Shown: one piece after another, positions 25,114-35,884 of the stretch
Layout: every line of letters starts with the position of its first letter
How positions within the stretch are numbered: the first letter of the stretch is position 1
Program-made: the position numbers and the translations under genes
DNA from: Paracoccus tibetensis
Lineage (GTDB): Bacteria; Pseudomonadota; Alphaproteobacteria; Rhodobacterales; Rhodobacteraceae
Assembly (NCBI RefSeq): GCF_900102505.1
Contig: NZ_FMVT01000009.1
Span: forward strand, 62,001-126,000
Direction of reading: 5' to 3'
DNA length: 64,000 nt
The notes under the pieces: generated by a model
What the model was told of the DNA's origin: nothing
Database searches by the model: none
What the model saw: only the letters and a program-made list of their open reading frames with translations

Positions 25114-26769
25114 ATGGCGTCCTACCAGTTCGTCTACCACATGGACGGCGTGTCCAAGACCTATCCCGGCGGCAAGAAAGTCTTCGAGAACATCCGCCTG
25201 AACTTCCTTCCCGGCGTCAAGATCGGCGTCGTCGGCGTCAACGGCGCCGGCAAGTCGACCCTGCTGCGCGTGATGGCGGGCTGGGACAAGGACTTCTCGG
25301 GCGAGGCCTGGGCCGCCAAGGGCGCGACCGTCGGCTACCTGCCGCAGGAGCCGCAGCTGGACGAGTCGCTCGACGTGCGCGGCAACGTCATGCTGGGCGT
25401 GGCGAAGAAGCAGGCCAAGCTGGATCGCTACAACGAGCTGGCGATGAACTACTCGGACGAGACCGCCGACGAGATGTCCGCGCTTCAGGACCAGATCGAC
25501 GCCGAGAACCTGTGGGATCTGGACAGCCAGGTCGATGTCGCGATGGAGGCTTTGCGCTGCCCGCCGGACGACGCCGATGTCAGCACCCTCTCGGGCGGCG
25601 AGCGGCGCCGGGTTGCCCTCTGCAAGCTGCTGCTGGAAGCGCCCGACATGCTGCTGCTGGACGAGCCGACCAACCACCTGGACGCGGAAACCATCGCCTG
25701 GCTGCAAAAGCACCTGATCGAATACAAGGGCACGATCCTGACCGTGACCCACGACCGCTACTTCCTCGACGACATCACCAGCTGGATCCTGGAGCTGGAG
25801 CGAGGCCGCGGCCTGCCGCACGAGGGGAACTACTCCTCGTGGCTGGAGGCCAAGGCCAAGCGCGTCGCGCAGGAGGCGCGCGAGGAGAAGTCCAAGCAGA
25901 AGGTCATGGAGAAGGAACTCGAATGGATCCGCGCCGGCGCGAAGGCCCGGCAGGCCAAGCAGAAGGCCCGGATCAACGCCTATAACGAGATGGCGAACAA
26001 GACCGAGAAGGAACGGATCGCCAACGCCCAGATCATCATCCCGAACGGCGAGCGCCTCGGCGGCAAGGTGATCGAGGTCACCGGCCTGAAAAAGGCGATG
26101 GGCGACAAGCTGCTGATCGAGAACCTCGACTTCACCCTGCCGCCGGGCGGCATCGTCGGCGTCATCGGCCCCAACGGCGCCGGCAAGTCGACCCTGTTCC
26201 GCATGCTGACCGGGGACGAGCAGCCCGACGAGGGCACGATTACCTTGGGCGACACGGTGCAGCTGTCCTTCGTCGACCAGTCCCGCGACGCGCTGGACGC
26301 CAATGCGACCGTTTGGGAAGAGATCACCGGCGGCGCCGAACTGATCCAGCTGGGCGACGCGACAATGAACAGCCGCGCCTATTGCAGCGCCTTCAACTTC
26401 AAGGGCAGCGACCAGCAGAAGAAGGTCGGCCAGCTCTCGGGCGGCGAGCGCAACCGCGTCCACATGGCGAAACTGCTGAAATCCGGCGGCAACGTCCTGC
26501 TGCTCGACGAGCCGACCAACGACCTGGACGTGGAAACGCTGCAGGCGCTGGAAGCCGCGCTGGACGATTTTGCCGGCTGCGCGGTCATCATCAGCCACGA
26601 CCGCTTCTTCCTCGACCGGCTCTGCACCCACATCCTCGCCTTCGAGGGGGATGCGCATGTCGAGTGGTTTGAGGGCAACTTCGAGGCCTACGAGGAGGAC
26701 AAGATCCGCCGCCTCGGGCCGGATTCGGTCAACCCGAAACGCGTGAAGTACAAGAAGTTCACCCGCTGA
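25114..26769 (+). CDS. ettA: Energy-dependent translational throttle protein EttA (ABC-F)
   Basis: Encodes 551 aa with two ABC cassettes and no membrane segments. Cassette 1: Walker A GVNGAGKS, signature LSGGERRR, Walker B MLLLDEPTNHLD. Cassette 2: GPNGAGKS, LSGGERNR, VLLLDEPTNDLD. The linker (about 245-305) is Lys/Arg-rich, as in the P-site tRNA interaction motif. EttA binds the ribosomal E site and gates the first elongation step according to ATP/ADP level. The ATG at 25114 follows AGGAG by 6 nt. A strong terminator follows. Confidence 0.96.
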   Translation: MASYQFVYHMDGVSKTYPGGKKVFENIRLNFLPGVKIGVVGVNGAGKSTLLRVMAGWDKDFSGEAWAAKGATVGYLPQEPQLDESLDVRGNVMLGVAKKQAKLDRYNELAMNYSDETADEMSALQDQIDAENLWDLDSQVDVAMEALRCPPDDADVSTLSGGERRRVALCKLLLEAPDMLLLDEPTNHLDAETIAWLQKHLIEYKGTILTVTHDRYFLDDITSWILELERGRGLPHEGNYSSWLEAKAKRVAQEAREEKSKQKVMEKELEWIRAGAKARQAKQKARINAYNEMANKTEKERIANAQIIIPNGERLGGKVIEVTGLKKAMGDKLLIENLDFTLPPGGIVGVIGPNGAGKSTLFRMLTGDEQPDEGTITLGDTVQLSFVDQSRDALDANATVWEEITGGAELIQLGDATMNSRAYCSAFNFKGSDQQKKVGQLSGGERNRVHMAKLLKSGGNVLLLDEPTNDLDVETLQALEAALDDFAGCAVIISHDRFFLDRLCTHILAFEGDAHVEWFEGNFEAYEEDKIRRLGPDSVNPKRVKYKKFTR

Positions 26770-26796
26770 GGTCGGTCACCCCGGTTTGGTCATGAA

Positions 26797-26824
26797 AAAG
26801 GCGGCTCCGCGAGGAGCCGCCTTT
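26797..26824. terminator. Bidirectional terminator between ettA and the porin-like gene
   Basis: AAAGGCGGCTCC (26797-26808), loop GCGA, GGAGCCGCCTTT (26813-26824): a perfect 12-bp stem, with an A-run before it and T-rich sequence after it. It serves the convergent pair. Confidence 0.85.
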
Positions 26825-26844
26825 CCCTTGCGATCAAGCCGATC

Positions 26845-27447
26845 TCAGAAGCGGAACGAGGCGCGCAGTTGCACCATGTCGCCATCGACGTCCAGACCGT
26901 CGATGTCAGCGACGTCCCTGAAGTTCTGGCGGGTGTATTCCGCGCCCACGACGATCTGCTCGGTCACCTTGAAGTCGGCGCCGATGCCGTAGGTGACGCC
27001 GGTCTCGGACAGGTCCAGCCCGCCGCCGAGGTCGGCCGAAACGCGCGCGGCGCCCAGGGTGACGTAGGGCATGAAGCGGCCGGCGTCATAGCCAGCGCGG
27101 CCGCGCAGGCGCCACAGATCGCCCTTGTCAGCGACAGTGTCGATGTCGAGGCGGTTATAGTCCAGTTCGCCGCCCAGGACGAAGCGGCCGAAGTCGTGGT
27201 TGTAGCCGGCATGCAGACCGTAAGCGTCGAGGTCGCTGCTGACGTCGTCGAAACCTTCCTCCGTCTGATCGCCCGAGCCCTGACCATACTGCAGACCAGC
27301 GTAGAAGCCGGTCCAGTCGGAGGCGGGCGCGATCACCGGGGCGACGACCGGAGCGGGCTCGACCGGGGTGACCGGGGCGACGTAGCCGCCGGCATGAGCG
27401 GCACCGGTGGCCAGAAGGGCGACGGCGGCAACGGGAACGAATTTCAT
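26845..27447 (-). CDS. Outer-membrane beta-barrel protein (Omp25/porin-like family)
   Basis: Encodes 200 aa. A signal peptide (1-20, ending AHA) is followed by a Pro/Val/Ala-rich linker (VEPAPVVAPVIAPAS). The eight-strand barrel then begins DWTGFYAGLQYG and ends in the C-terminal phenylalanine RASFRF recognised by the Bam machinery. Alternating hydrophobic strands include GFYAGLQYG, AYGLHAGYNHDFG, MPYVTLGAARVSADLGG and VVGAEYTRQNF. It probably has a structural role in the outer membrane. The start at 27447 is set by a GGAG site and the signal peptide; an upstream-extended frame lacks both. Confidence 0.88.
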   Translation of the reverse strand: MKFVPVAAVALLATGAAHAGGYVAPVTPVEPAPVVAPVIAPASDWTGFYAGLQYGQGSGDQTEEGFDDVSSDLDAYGLHAGYNHDFGRFVLGGELDYNRLDIDTVADKGDLWRLRGRAGYDAGRFMPYVTLGAARVSADLGGGLDLSETGVTYGIGADFKVTEQIVVGAEYTRQNFRDVADIDGLDVDGDMVQLRASFRF

Positions 27448-27612
27448 CTGTTTTCTCCAATCAGGTTGGTCCGGCTGACCTAGAAGCCGGAAGCGCCTGA
27501 GTGAAGGAGACGAGCACGCGCGCCTAACCAGGCCGTGGCAAGCCGGCAACCACGCAGCTGTGAACCCTCGTGATGGCGGGGGGTGCAAACTCTGCATAGT
27601 CTGCACCTTCCT

Positions 27613-27633
27613 GCGCCGTGCTGATCACGGCGC
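27613..27633. repeat. Inverted repeat in the gap upstream of the barrel gene
   Basis: GCGCCGTG/CACGGCGC with loop CTGAT. A second one, TCGGCTGA/TCAGCCGA (27674-27681 with 27684-27691), sits just after the stop of the next minus-strand gene and may act as its terminator. Otherwise nothing is recognised in 27448-27693. Confidence 0.4.
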
Positions 27634-27693
27634 CTGTGCGGCAGGATCAACCGCCGGAAACTGCGGCCTTTTCTCGGCTGAAATCAGCCGATG

Positions 27694-27876
27694 TCAGGAC
27701 ATCACCTGACGTGCCTTGCCGCAACCAGAGCGGGTCGTCGCCGGCTCGGGCTTGGTGGTCATCTCGCTGCCGGTTTCCGGCGCGGGGATGATGACCGGGC
27801 CGGTGCTGCTTTGCGCGAAGGCCGCAGGGGCAGCGAGGAAGGCGGCCAGGGCGGCCGGAAGCATCAGGCGGGACAT
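27694..27876 (-). CDS. Small secreted protein, 60 aa
   Basis: A signal peptide (about 1-22, ending AFAQ) is followed by ~38 residues rich in Pro, Thr and Ser with one Cys (SGCGKARQVMS). A GGAG site 6 nt before ATG 27876 supports the start; the longer frame has no site. No family is recognised. A mature 38-residue periplasmic peptide is predicted. Confidence 0.6.
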   Translation of the reverse strand: MSRLMLPAALAAFLAAPAAFAQSSTGPVIIPAPETGSEMTTKPEPATTRSGCGKARQVMS

Positions 27877-27956
27877 GGGGTCTCCTTTCTGTTCGCCTCT
27901 CGATGATGCAGCCGAATCGGTGATCATCCTATGCGCGATTGGTCTGAAGCGACGTT

Positions 27957-28250
27957 TCAGCGCACCCGACCGGTGAATCCGGGGGGGCGGCGGGCGACCC
28001 ATGCCCAGAAACGCGCCAGTTCGGGATGGGCGCGCAAGGCCTCGACCGTGTTGTATTCGCGCGCAAGTTCGCCCTCGCGCAGGGTCTTGTGAATGGTCTT
28101 GTGGCAGATGTGGTGCACGAGCACCGTCTCCCCATGCTTGCCGCCCTTCAGCTTCGGGATCAGGTGATGGCGGCTCTGCGGCACGCCGGGCGGGATCGGG
28201 CGCAGGCAGAGCGGGCAGACGGGATCGCCGGCCGGCGCCTCTGACGCCAT
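27957..28250 (-). CDS. Small HNH-type nuclease-like protein
   Basis: Encodes 97 aa. A zinc-knuckle CPLC (residues 12-15) and a later HHICHKTIH hold the core RHHLIPKLKGGKHGETVLVHHICH, which fits the beta-beta-alpha metal finger of HNH proteins. Such short stand-alone members are common in alphaproteobacteria and have no proven role. The start at 28250 has no clear ribosome site; an in-frame ATG at 28286 preceded by a G-rich stretch is possible and would add 12 residues. No toxin, restriction or phage genes are near. Confidence 0.7.
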   Translation of the reverse strand: MASEAPAGDPVCPLCLRPIPPGVPQSRHHLIPKLKGGKHGETVLVHHICHKTIHKTLREGELAREYNTVEALRAHPELARFWAWVARRPPGFTGRVR

Positions 28251-28345
28251 CGTGAGGGCCCGTTCATCCCGTCGCGCTTTCCTCATCCGCCCCCGCCACG
28301 TTACCCAACGACCATACCAGCCCGATCTTCCCGAAAGGACAAGCC

Positions 28346-28969
28346 ATGCCCGACCGCCGCAGCCTGCTTCTCGCCGCCGGCGCCTCGCTGCTGGCCGCAC
28401 CGGCCCTGGCCCAGACCCCCCGGTCGAACCCGATGCCCGAGGAGCTGCGCGCCGCGCTGGAGCGCGATCCGACCGCGCCCGTCCTCGGCAATCCGCAGGG
28501 CAACATCACCCTCACCGAGTTCTTTGACTACAATTGCCCGCATTGCCGCACGATGATGCCCCTCATCCAGCGCATCGTCGGCGAGGACCCGCAGCTGCGG
28601 GTGGTGCTGCGCGAATGGCCGATCTTCGGGGCGGGTTCGGAACACGCGGCGCGCGCCTCGCTGGCCTCGCTGTCGCAGGGGCGCTACTGGCAGCTTCACG
28701 CGGCCCTGCTGCGCCAGCGCGGCCGCGTCGACCAGGCCAGCGTGACGCGGGCGGTGCAGGCGGCGGGGCTGGACGCCGCGCGGCTGGCCGAGGACATGGA
28801 GTCCGACCGCGTCGAGCGGCACATCACCACCAGCCACCTGCTAGCCGACCACATGGGCCTTTCCGGCACGCCGACCTTCATCTGCGGGGACGAGGCCGCC
28901 TTCGGCGCGATGTCCCTGCCCGAGCTTCAGGCGCTGGTCGCGCGGGGGCGGCAGACGCTCGGCGTCTAG
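28346..28969 (+). CDS. DsbA-family periplasmic thiol oxidoreductase
   Basis: Encodes 207 aa. The N-terminus DRRSLLLAAGASLLAAPALAQ is a signal peptide with an Arg pair (Sec or Tat). The thioredoxin-like fold carries the active site C64-P-H-C67 in EFFDYNCPHCRTMMP and the cis-Pro loop SGTPTFICG. It resembles ScsC/DsbG-like or BdbD-type oxidoreductases with the inserted helical domain. It oxidises or shuffles disulfides in the periplasm. It ends 6 nt before the convergent zapE stop. Confidence 0.9.
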   Translation: MPDRRSLLLAAGASLLAAPALAQTPRSNPMPEELRAALERDPTAPVLGNPQGNITLTEFFDYNCPHCRTMMPLIQRIVGEDPQLRVVLREWPIFGAGSEHAARASLASLSQGRYWQLHAALLRQRGRVDQASVTRAVQAAGLDAARLAEDMESDRVERHITTSHLLADHMGLSGTPTFICGDEAAFGAMSLPELQALVARGRQTLGV

Positions 28970-28975
28970 CGCCAC

Positions 28976-30109
28976 CTAGGGCCGCTGGCCCCAGGACGCG
29001 TCCTGCATCTCGCGCAGGCGGCTCGCGGTGCGCTCGAACTCGAAGCTGCCCTCGCCCTCGGAATAGAGCTGTTCGGGCTGGTCGGCGGCGCTGGCGATCA
29101 GGCGCACCTTCGCCTCGTAGAGCGCGTCGATCAGCGTGACGAAGCGCTTGGCCTCGTTGTAGTTCCCGGCCGAAAGGCGCGGCACCCCCTCGAGCAGCAG
29201 CACGTCCACCGCCTGCGCCACCGCGAGGTAGTCCGCCGGCCCGAGCGGGCGGCCGCAGAGGTCCCAGAACCCGGCGCGCGCCACGCGCCCGGCGCAGGCC
29301 GGCAGCTCGACCTGGCGGCCCTTCACCTCGAGCCGGCAGGGCGCGGGGGCGGCATCCCCGGTCAGGGCAGTCCACTCGGCGTTCAGCGCAGCGCGGGCGG
29401 CGGCATCGGCGGGGGTGAACCAGACCTGCCCGCCGCCCGTGCGGTTCTGGCGATAGTCGGTGCGGCTGTCGAGGCAGACGACCTCCATCCGCTGGCGGAT
29501 CAGGGCGATGAAGGGCAGGAACAGCTGGCGGTTCAGGCCGTGCTTGTACAGCTCCTCGGGCTCCCGGTTCGAGGTGGTGACGACCACGACGCCCTGATCG
29601 AACAGCACCTGGAACAGCCGGCCGACGATCATCGCATCGGCAATGTCGGTGATCTGCATCTCGTCGAAGCACAAAAGCCGGACCTGCCGCGCCACCTCCA
29701 TCGCGACGGGGCGCACGGTGTCCTGGTCGCCCCGCTTGCGCGCGGCCTCCAGCCCGGCCTGGATCTCCTGCATGAAGGCGTGGAAATGGACGCGGCGGCA
29801 GGGGATGCCCGCCTCGGCGGCCATCTCGGCCATCAGGTCCATCAGCATCGACTTGCCCCGCCCGACCCCGCCCCAGAGATAGAGGCCAAGCGGCCCCGGC
29901 GCCGGCGCGGGCTCGGGGTTGCCGACGCCCAGGAAGGCGCGCCAGGCCGATTTCGGACGCGCCGCGGCCGGGGCAGGGGCGCTCCGCATCTGCGCCAGCA
30001 CCCGGTCCAGATGGGGCAGCACGGCCTCCTGCGCCGGATCGCGCCGCAGCTTGCCTTGGGCGACGCGCGCGCCATAGGTCCGGGTGATCGTGCCGCCGGT
30101 GTCGTTCAT
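28976..30109 (-). CDS. zapE: AFG1/ZapE-type AAA ATPase
   Basis: Encodes 377 aa. Walker A is LYLWGGVGRGKSMLMD (about 73-88) and Walker B VRLLCFDEMQITD, with the AFG1 hallmark FHAFMQEIQ and the sensor region VVVTTSNREPEELY. ZapE modulates FtsZ ring stability at division in E. coli; mitochondrial AFG1 works in protein quality control. The ATG at 30109 is followed by the typical TRTYGARVAQG. It diverges from mtnN. Confidence 0.93.
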   Translation of the reverse strand: MNDTGGTITRTYGARVAQGKLRRDPAQEAVLPHLDRVLAQMRSAPAPAAARPKSAWRAFLGVGNPEPAPAPGPLGLYLWGGVGRGKSMLMDLMAEMAAEAGIPCRRVHFHAFMQEIQAGLEAARKRGDQDTVRPVAMEVARQVRLLCFDEMQITDIADAMIVGRLFQVLFDQGVVVVTTSNREPEELYKHGLNRQLFLPFIALIRQRMEVVCLDSRTDYRQNRTGGGQVWFTPADAAARAALNAEWTALTGDAAPAPCRLEVKGRQVELPACAGRVARAGFWDLCGRPLGPADYLAVAQAVDVLLLEGVPRLSAGNYNEAKRFVTLIDALYEAKVRLIASAADQPEQLYSEGEGSFEFERTASRLREMQDASWGQRP

Positions 30110-30229
30110 GCTGCCGCGCCCTCGCTTCTGCCGGGCAGAGGTGCCACAGGCGGCGCGCGGCTCGCAAGGGGCATTGACCCGCGCGCCCGGCCCGTGCGAC
30201 CCCGGCACGAAGCCACAGCGCAGGTGCAG

Positions 30230-30862
30230 ATGACCCCGCCCGTCCCCGACATGATCGCCGGCATTCCCATCCTCTTCGTGATGGCGGCCGAGGCCGAATA
30301 CGGCCCCGCCCTGCGCGCCCGGATCACGCCGCTGATGACCGGCGTCGGCCCGATCGAGGCCGCGGTGCAGCTGACCGCCGCGCTGGCCGCGATGGCGGAG
30401 CTGCCGCGGCTGGTCGTCTCGCTCGGCTCGGCGGGATCGGCGCGGCTGTCGCAGGCGCAGGTCTACCAGGCCGGCAGCGTCGCCTGGCGCGACATCGACG
30501 CCTCGCCCCTGGGCTTTCCCCGCGGAGTGACGCCCTTCCTCGACCTGCCGCCCGTGCTGGAGCTGCCGCACCGCATCCCGGGCCTGCCGGTCACCAGCCT
30601 TTCAACCGGCGCCAACATCGTCAGCGGCACGGCCTATGACGCCATCGCCGAGGACATGGTGGACATGGAGACCTTCGCCCATCTGCGGGCGGCGCAGGCG
30701 TTCGGGCTGCCGCTGGTCGGGCTGCGCGGCATCTCGGACGGCACGGCCGAGCTGACCGGGCTGCTGGACTGGACGCAGTACCTGCACGTGATCGACGCCC
30801 GCCTTGCCGAGGCGGTGGCGGCGCTGGAGGCCGCGCTGGCCTCGGGCGAGCTGCGGCTTTAG
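30230..30862 (+). CDS. mtnN: 5'-methylthioadenosine/S-adenosylhomocysteine nucleosidase family protein
   Basis: Encodes 210 aa, shorter than the ~230 of E. coli Pfs. The phosphorylase/nucleosidase fold shows the N-terminal ILFVMAAEAEYGPAL (Glu nucleophile region), the glycine-rich LVVSLGSAGSARL, VDMETFAHLRAAQAFGLPLVGLRGISDG with the ribose-binding Met-Glu and the catalytic Asp of the SDG motif. It would hydrolyse MTA or SAH to adenine and the thio-sugar. An internal ATG at 30251 is an alternative start. It lies 76 nt before an ABC exporter gene. Confidence 0.85.
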   Translation: MTPPVPDMIAGIPILFVMAAEAEYGPALRARITPLMTGVGPIEAAVQLTAALAAMAELPRLVVSLGSAGSARLSQAQVYQAGSVAWRDIDASPLGFPRGVTPFLDLPPVLELPHRIPGLPVTSLSTGANIVSGTAYDAIAEDMVDMETFAHLRAAQAFGLPLVGLRGISDGTAELTGLLDWTQYLHVIDARLAEAVAALEAALASGELRL

Positions 30863-30938
30863 CGCCGCCCCCTGCCGGGCGCGCTTGTTCTGCCCGCGCC
30901 CGGGGCATAAACCGGGGCCGGGCAGCGAAAGGCAAGTC

Positions 30939-32741
<1,803 letters not shown>

Positions 32742-32802
32742 CGCATCCCGCTGCGGCGCCCTTCGCGCCCTCAGGCGGGCGCGGTGGAGGTGCGGGCGCC
32801 GT

Positions 32803-33339
32803 CTATTTCGGCGCGGCGTAGATGGCCGTCCAGTACCGCGTCCGGCCATCTTCGGCGATCGCTTGACCGATCCCGAACTCGCTGACCTGCGGCAGCAGGA
32901 TGTTCTTCAGATGGCCTTGGGACCCCGTCCATTCGCCCAGCACGCGGGTCTGGCTGAAGGGCCCGGCGGCGATGTTCTCGGCGGTGATCCGCGGCTGGTA
33001 GCCGGCGGCACGCACCCGCGCGGCCGGCCCCGTCGTCGTGCTGCCGATATGGGTCATGCGCCCCCGCTGCGCCATGTCGCAGGCATGGCGCGCCGCGACC
33101 AGCGCAAGCCGGGGGCTGGGCTGGACCGGCGGCAGGCCCGCCTGGCGCCGCGCCTGGTTCGTCGCCGCGGCGCCGACCGAATTTTCCTGTGCGGTGGTGG
33201 TGGGGCAGGTGGCGGTCCCCGCGGTGCCGACCTGCACGGCATAGGGATCCTCGGCCCCGCTCGTGGCCGGCGGCGTTCCGCAGGCGGCCAGCAGCAGCGC
33301 CGACGACAGCATCAAAAGGGCAGGGACGAGCTTGTTCAT
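32803..33339 (-). CDS. CAP/SCP-domain lipoprotein
   Basis: Encodes 178 aa. A lipobox LLLAAC ends at Cys20. The CAP domain (about 50-178) shows ATNQARRQAGLPPVQPSPRLALVAARHACDMA, the RMTHIG histidine, ITAENIAAG and WTGSQGHLKNILLPQVSEFGIG, with the His and Glu pairs of the family. Bacterial CAP proteins are extracytoplasmic and mostly of unknown function. It diverges from the acyl-CoA synthetase gene across ~210 bp. Confidence 0.9.
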   Translation of the reverse strand: MNKLVPALLMLSSALLLAACGTPPATSGAEDPYAVQVGTAGTATCPTTTAQENSVGAAATNQARRQAGLPPVQPSPRLALVAARHACDMAQRGRMTHIGSTTTGPAARVRAAGYQPRITAENIAAGPFSQTRVLGEWTGSQGHLKNILLPQVSEFGIGQAIAEDGRTRYWTAIYAAPK

Positions 33340-33548
33340 CCTGAGGTCTCCCGAGCGGTACGACAGCTATATCGGCACAACCATAAGGAGAACAACTGTT
33401 CCGATGCATAGAATCCGAGGAAATGCCCGATGACGCCGCGTTCCGGGTGCCTGCCTGCGAGTCAAGTCTTGCCCCGTTTTCGCGCCATGGCGCATGCTGC
33501 GGCCGAGGGGACGCATGACACGCGACGTGCAGGGGAGGAGAGAACACA

Positions 33549-35432
33549 ATGGGAAAGTTCAGCAATTACGCGGACCGCGACAGGGTCGAGGCCGAGGCCG
33601 CCTATGAGCAGCGCGACCTGCCGGTCACCATCTACGACTTCCTGTCGCGCACGGCCGAGCGCTTTCCCGACCGGCCCGCGATCTCGTTCCAGCTTCTGTC
33701 GGGGCCGCGCGATCCGGCGACGACCCTGACCTGGTCCGAGCTGCGCCAGCGCGTGACCGAGACGGCGAACCTGTTCCGCAGCCTCGGCGTCGGGCCGACC
33801 GACACGGTCGCCTATCTTCTGCCGAACAGCATCGAGACGCCCGTGATCCTGCTGGCGGGCGCGACGGCGGGGATCGTCAACCCCATCAACCCGCTGCTGG
33901 ACGCGACGCAGATCGCCGGCATCCTGCGCGAGACGAATGCCAAGGTGCTGGTCACGCTGCGCGCCTTCCCCAAGACGGACGTGGCGCAGAAGGCGGCCGA
34001 GGCCGTGGCGCAGGCGCCGAGCGTCACCCATGTGGTCGAGATCGACCTGAACCGCCACCTGCGCGGCCTCAAGCGCTTCATCGTGCCGCTGATCCGGCCC
34101 AAGGTGAAGGCGGCGCACAAGGCCAAGGTCCTGGCCTTCGAGGCGGCGGCAAGCGGCTGCAACCATGTCGGGCTGGACTTCGACGATCCCAAGCGCGACC
34201 GCGTCGCCGCCTATTTCCACACCGGCGGCACCACGGGAACGCCGAAGGTCGCGCAGCACAAGTATTCGGGGATGATCTACAACGGCTGGCTCGGCGGCAC
34301 GCTGCTTTTCGACGAGACGGACGTGCTGATGTGCCCGCTGCCGATGTTCCACGTCTTCGCGGCCTATCCGGTGCTGATGTCCTGCATCGCCTCGGGCGCG
34401 CATGTGGTCATGCCGACGCCGGCGGGCTACCGCGGCGACGGAGTCTTCGACAATTTCTGGAAGCTGATCGAGCGCTGGCAGGCGACCTTCCTCATCACCG
34501 TGCCGACGGCCATCGCCGCGCTGATGCAGCGGCCGGTGAACGCCGATGTCAGCAGCCTCAAGACCGCGATCTCGGGATCGGCCCCGCTGCCGATCGAGCT
34601 GTACAACCGCTTCAAGGCCGCGACTGGCGTCGAGATCGCCGAGGGCTACGGGCTGACCGAGGCGACCTGCCTCGTCAGCTGCAACCCGGTGGACGGGCTG
34701 AAGAAGGTCGGCTCGGTCGGCATTCCGCTGCCGCACACGCATGTCCGTATCCTCAACCACTCGGACAATGGGCAGGTGCATGAATGCGCGGTTGACGAGG
34801 TGGGCGAGATCTGCGTCGCCAATCCCGGCGTCTTCCCCGGCTCGACTTATACCGAGGCGGACAAGAACCATAAGCTCTTCGCCGAGGACCGTTATCTGCG
34901 GACGGGCGATCTGGGGCGGATCGACGCGGACGGCTATCTGTGGATCACCGGGCGCGCCAAGGACCTGATCATCCGGGGCGGGCACAACATCGACCCGGCC
35001 GAGATCGAGGAGGGGCTGCTGTCCCACCCCGCCGTCGCCTTCGTCGGCGCCATCGGCCAGCCCGACAGCTTCGCCGGAGAGCTGCCCTGCGCCTATGTCG
35101 AGCTTATCGGCGGGGCCGAGGTCTCGGTGCGCGAGCTGACCGAACATGCGAAGACCCATATCCACGAGCGCGCGGCCATCCCCAAGCATATCGAGATCCT
35201 GCCCGAGCTGCCGAAGACCGCCGTCGGCAAGATCTTCAAGCCGGACCTTCGCAAGCTGGCGATCACCCGCGTCTACAACGAGGCGCTGGAGGGGACGGGC
35301 GCCACGGTGGGCGCGGTGCGCGAGGACAAGAAGCGCGGACTGGTCGCCTATCTTACCCGAGGGCCGGGCACGGACGAGGCCGAGGTGAGATCGCGCCTCG
35401 GGCAGTTCACCTGCCCTTGGGACTGGCAGTAG
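33549..35432 (+). CDS. AMP-binding acyl-CoA synthetase
   Basis: Encodes 627 aa of the ANL superfamily. It activates a carboxylic acid to acyl-AMP and then acyl-CoA. Motifs in order: P-loop FHTGGTTGTPKVAQH, ISGSAPLP, EGYGLTEAT, RTGDLGRIDADGYL, hinge GRAKDLIIRGGHNIDPAEIE and the catalytic Lys near the end in PKTAVGKIFKP. The C-terminus extends ~40 residues past that motif. The protein looks like a medium/long-chain fatty-acyl or related ligase; substrate is not deducible. A GGAGGAGAG site precedes the start. Confidence 0.92.
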   Translation: MGKFSNYADRDRVEAEAAYEQRDLPVTIYDFLSRTAERFPDRPAISFQLLSGPRDPATTLTWSELRQRVTETANLFRSLGVGPTDTVAYLLPNSIETPVILLAGATAGIVNPINPLLDATQIAGILRETNAKVLVTLRAFPKTDVAQKAAEAVAQAPSVTHVVEIDLNRHLRGLKRFIVPLIRPKVKAAHKAKVLAFEAAASGCNHVGLDFDDPKRDRVAAYFHTGGTTGTPKVAQHKYSGMIYNGWLGGTLLFDETDVLMCPLPMFHVFAAYPVLMSCIASGAHVVMPTPAGYRGDGVFDNFWKLIERWQATFLITVPTAIAALMQRPVNADVSSLKTAISGSAPLPIELYNRFKAATGVEIAEGYGLTEATCLVSCNPVDGLKKVGSVGIPLPHTHVRILNHSDNGQVHECAVDEVGEICVANPGVFPGSTYTEADKNHKLFAEDRYLRTGDLGRIDADGYLWITGRAKDLIIRGGHNIDPAEIEEGLLSHPAVAFVGAIGQPDSFAGELPCAYVELIGGAEVSVRELTEHAKTHIHERAAIPKHIEILPELPKTAVGKIFKPDLRKLAITRVYNEALEGTGATVGAVREDKKRGLVAYLTRGPGTDEAEVRSRLGQFTCPWDWQ

Positions 35433-35453
35433 GACTGGCAGCAGGGCTTGGGG

Positions 35454-35473
35454 CCGCGGGTCAGGACCCGCGG
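35454..35473. terminator. Hairpin between convergent acyl-CoA synthetase and DUF983 genes
   Basis: CCGCGGGTC (35454-35462) and GACCCGCGG (35465-35473) are 9-nt perfect arms. The repeat overlaps the DUF983 stop codon and lies 22 nt after the synthetase stop. Confidence 0.45.
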
Positions 35474-35826
35474 TCCTGCTCGTTCTGGGCCCAGAGCCAG
35501 CCGATGAAGGCGCCCTTGATGAGGCGCAGCAGGATCAGCGTCAGCACGGTCATGATGACGCTGGTCACGATCAGCAGCATCGCGGGCGACAGGCGCCAGA
35601 TGCCCCAGATGAAGCCGATCACCGGGATCAGCAGCAGAAGCATTGCCGTCATGGTGAAGAAGGCCGGACCGTCGGCGGCCGGGTAGCGGCCGAGCGGGGC
35701 GCCGCAATGTTCGCACTCCGCGGTCAGGGTCAGGTAGCCCTCAAGCAGCTTTCCCTCGCCGCAATTGGGGCAGCGATTGGCAAGCCCGCGCAGGACGGCG
35801 GTGCGGCTGTCGCGTTCTTCGGTCAT
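35461..35826 (-). CDS. DUF983 family membrane protein
   Basis: Encodes 121 aa. A zinc-ribbon-like N-terminus (RCPNCGEGKLLEGYLTLTAECEHCGAPLG) is followed by the family motif DGPAFFTM and two membrane helices (about 62-84 and 88-110). Function is unknown. Alphaproteobacterial members sit near genes for cytochrome oxidase assembly or, as here, elsewhere. The start at 35826 is 58 nt downstream of folC. Confidence 0.88.
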   Translation of the reverse strand: MTEERDSRTAVLRGLANRCPNCGEGKLLEGYLTLTAECEHCGAPLGRYPAADGPAFFTMTAMLLLLIPVIGFIWGIWRLSPAMLLIVTSVIMTVLTLILLRLIKGAFIGWLWAQNEQDRGS

Positions 35827-35884
35827 CGGCTCCTCCGGTGCGGCCGCAAGGTCAACCGCCCGGCCGCGTGATGGTTGCGCCGCG

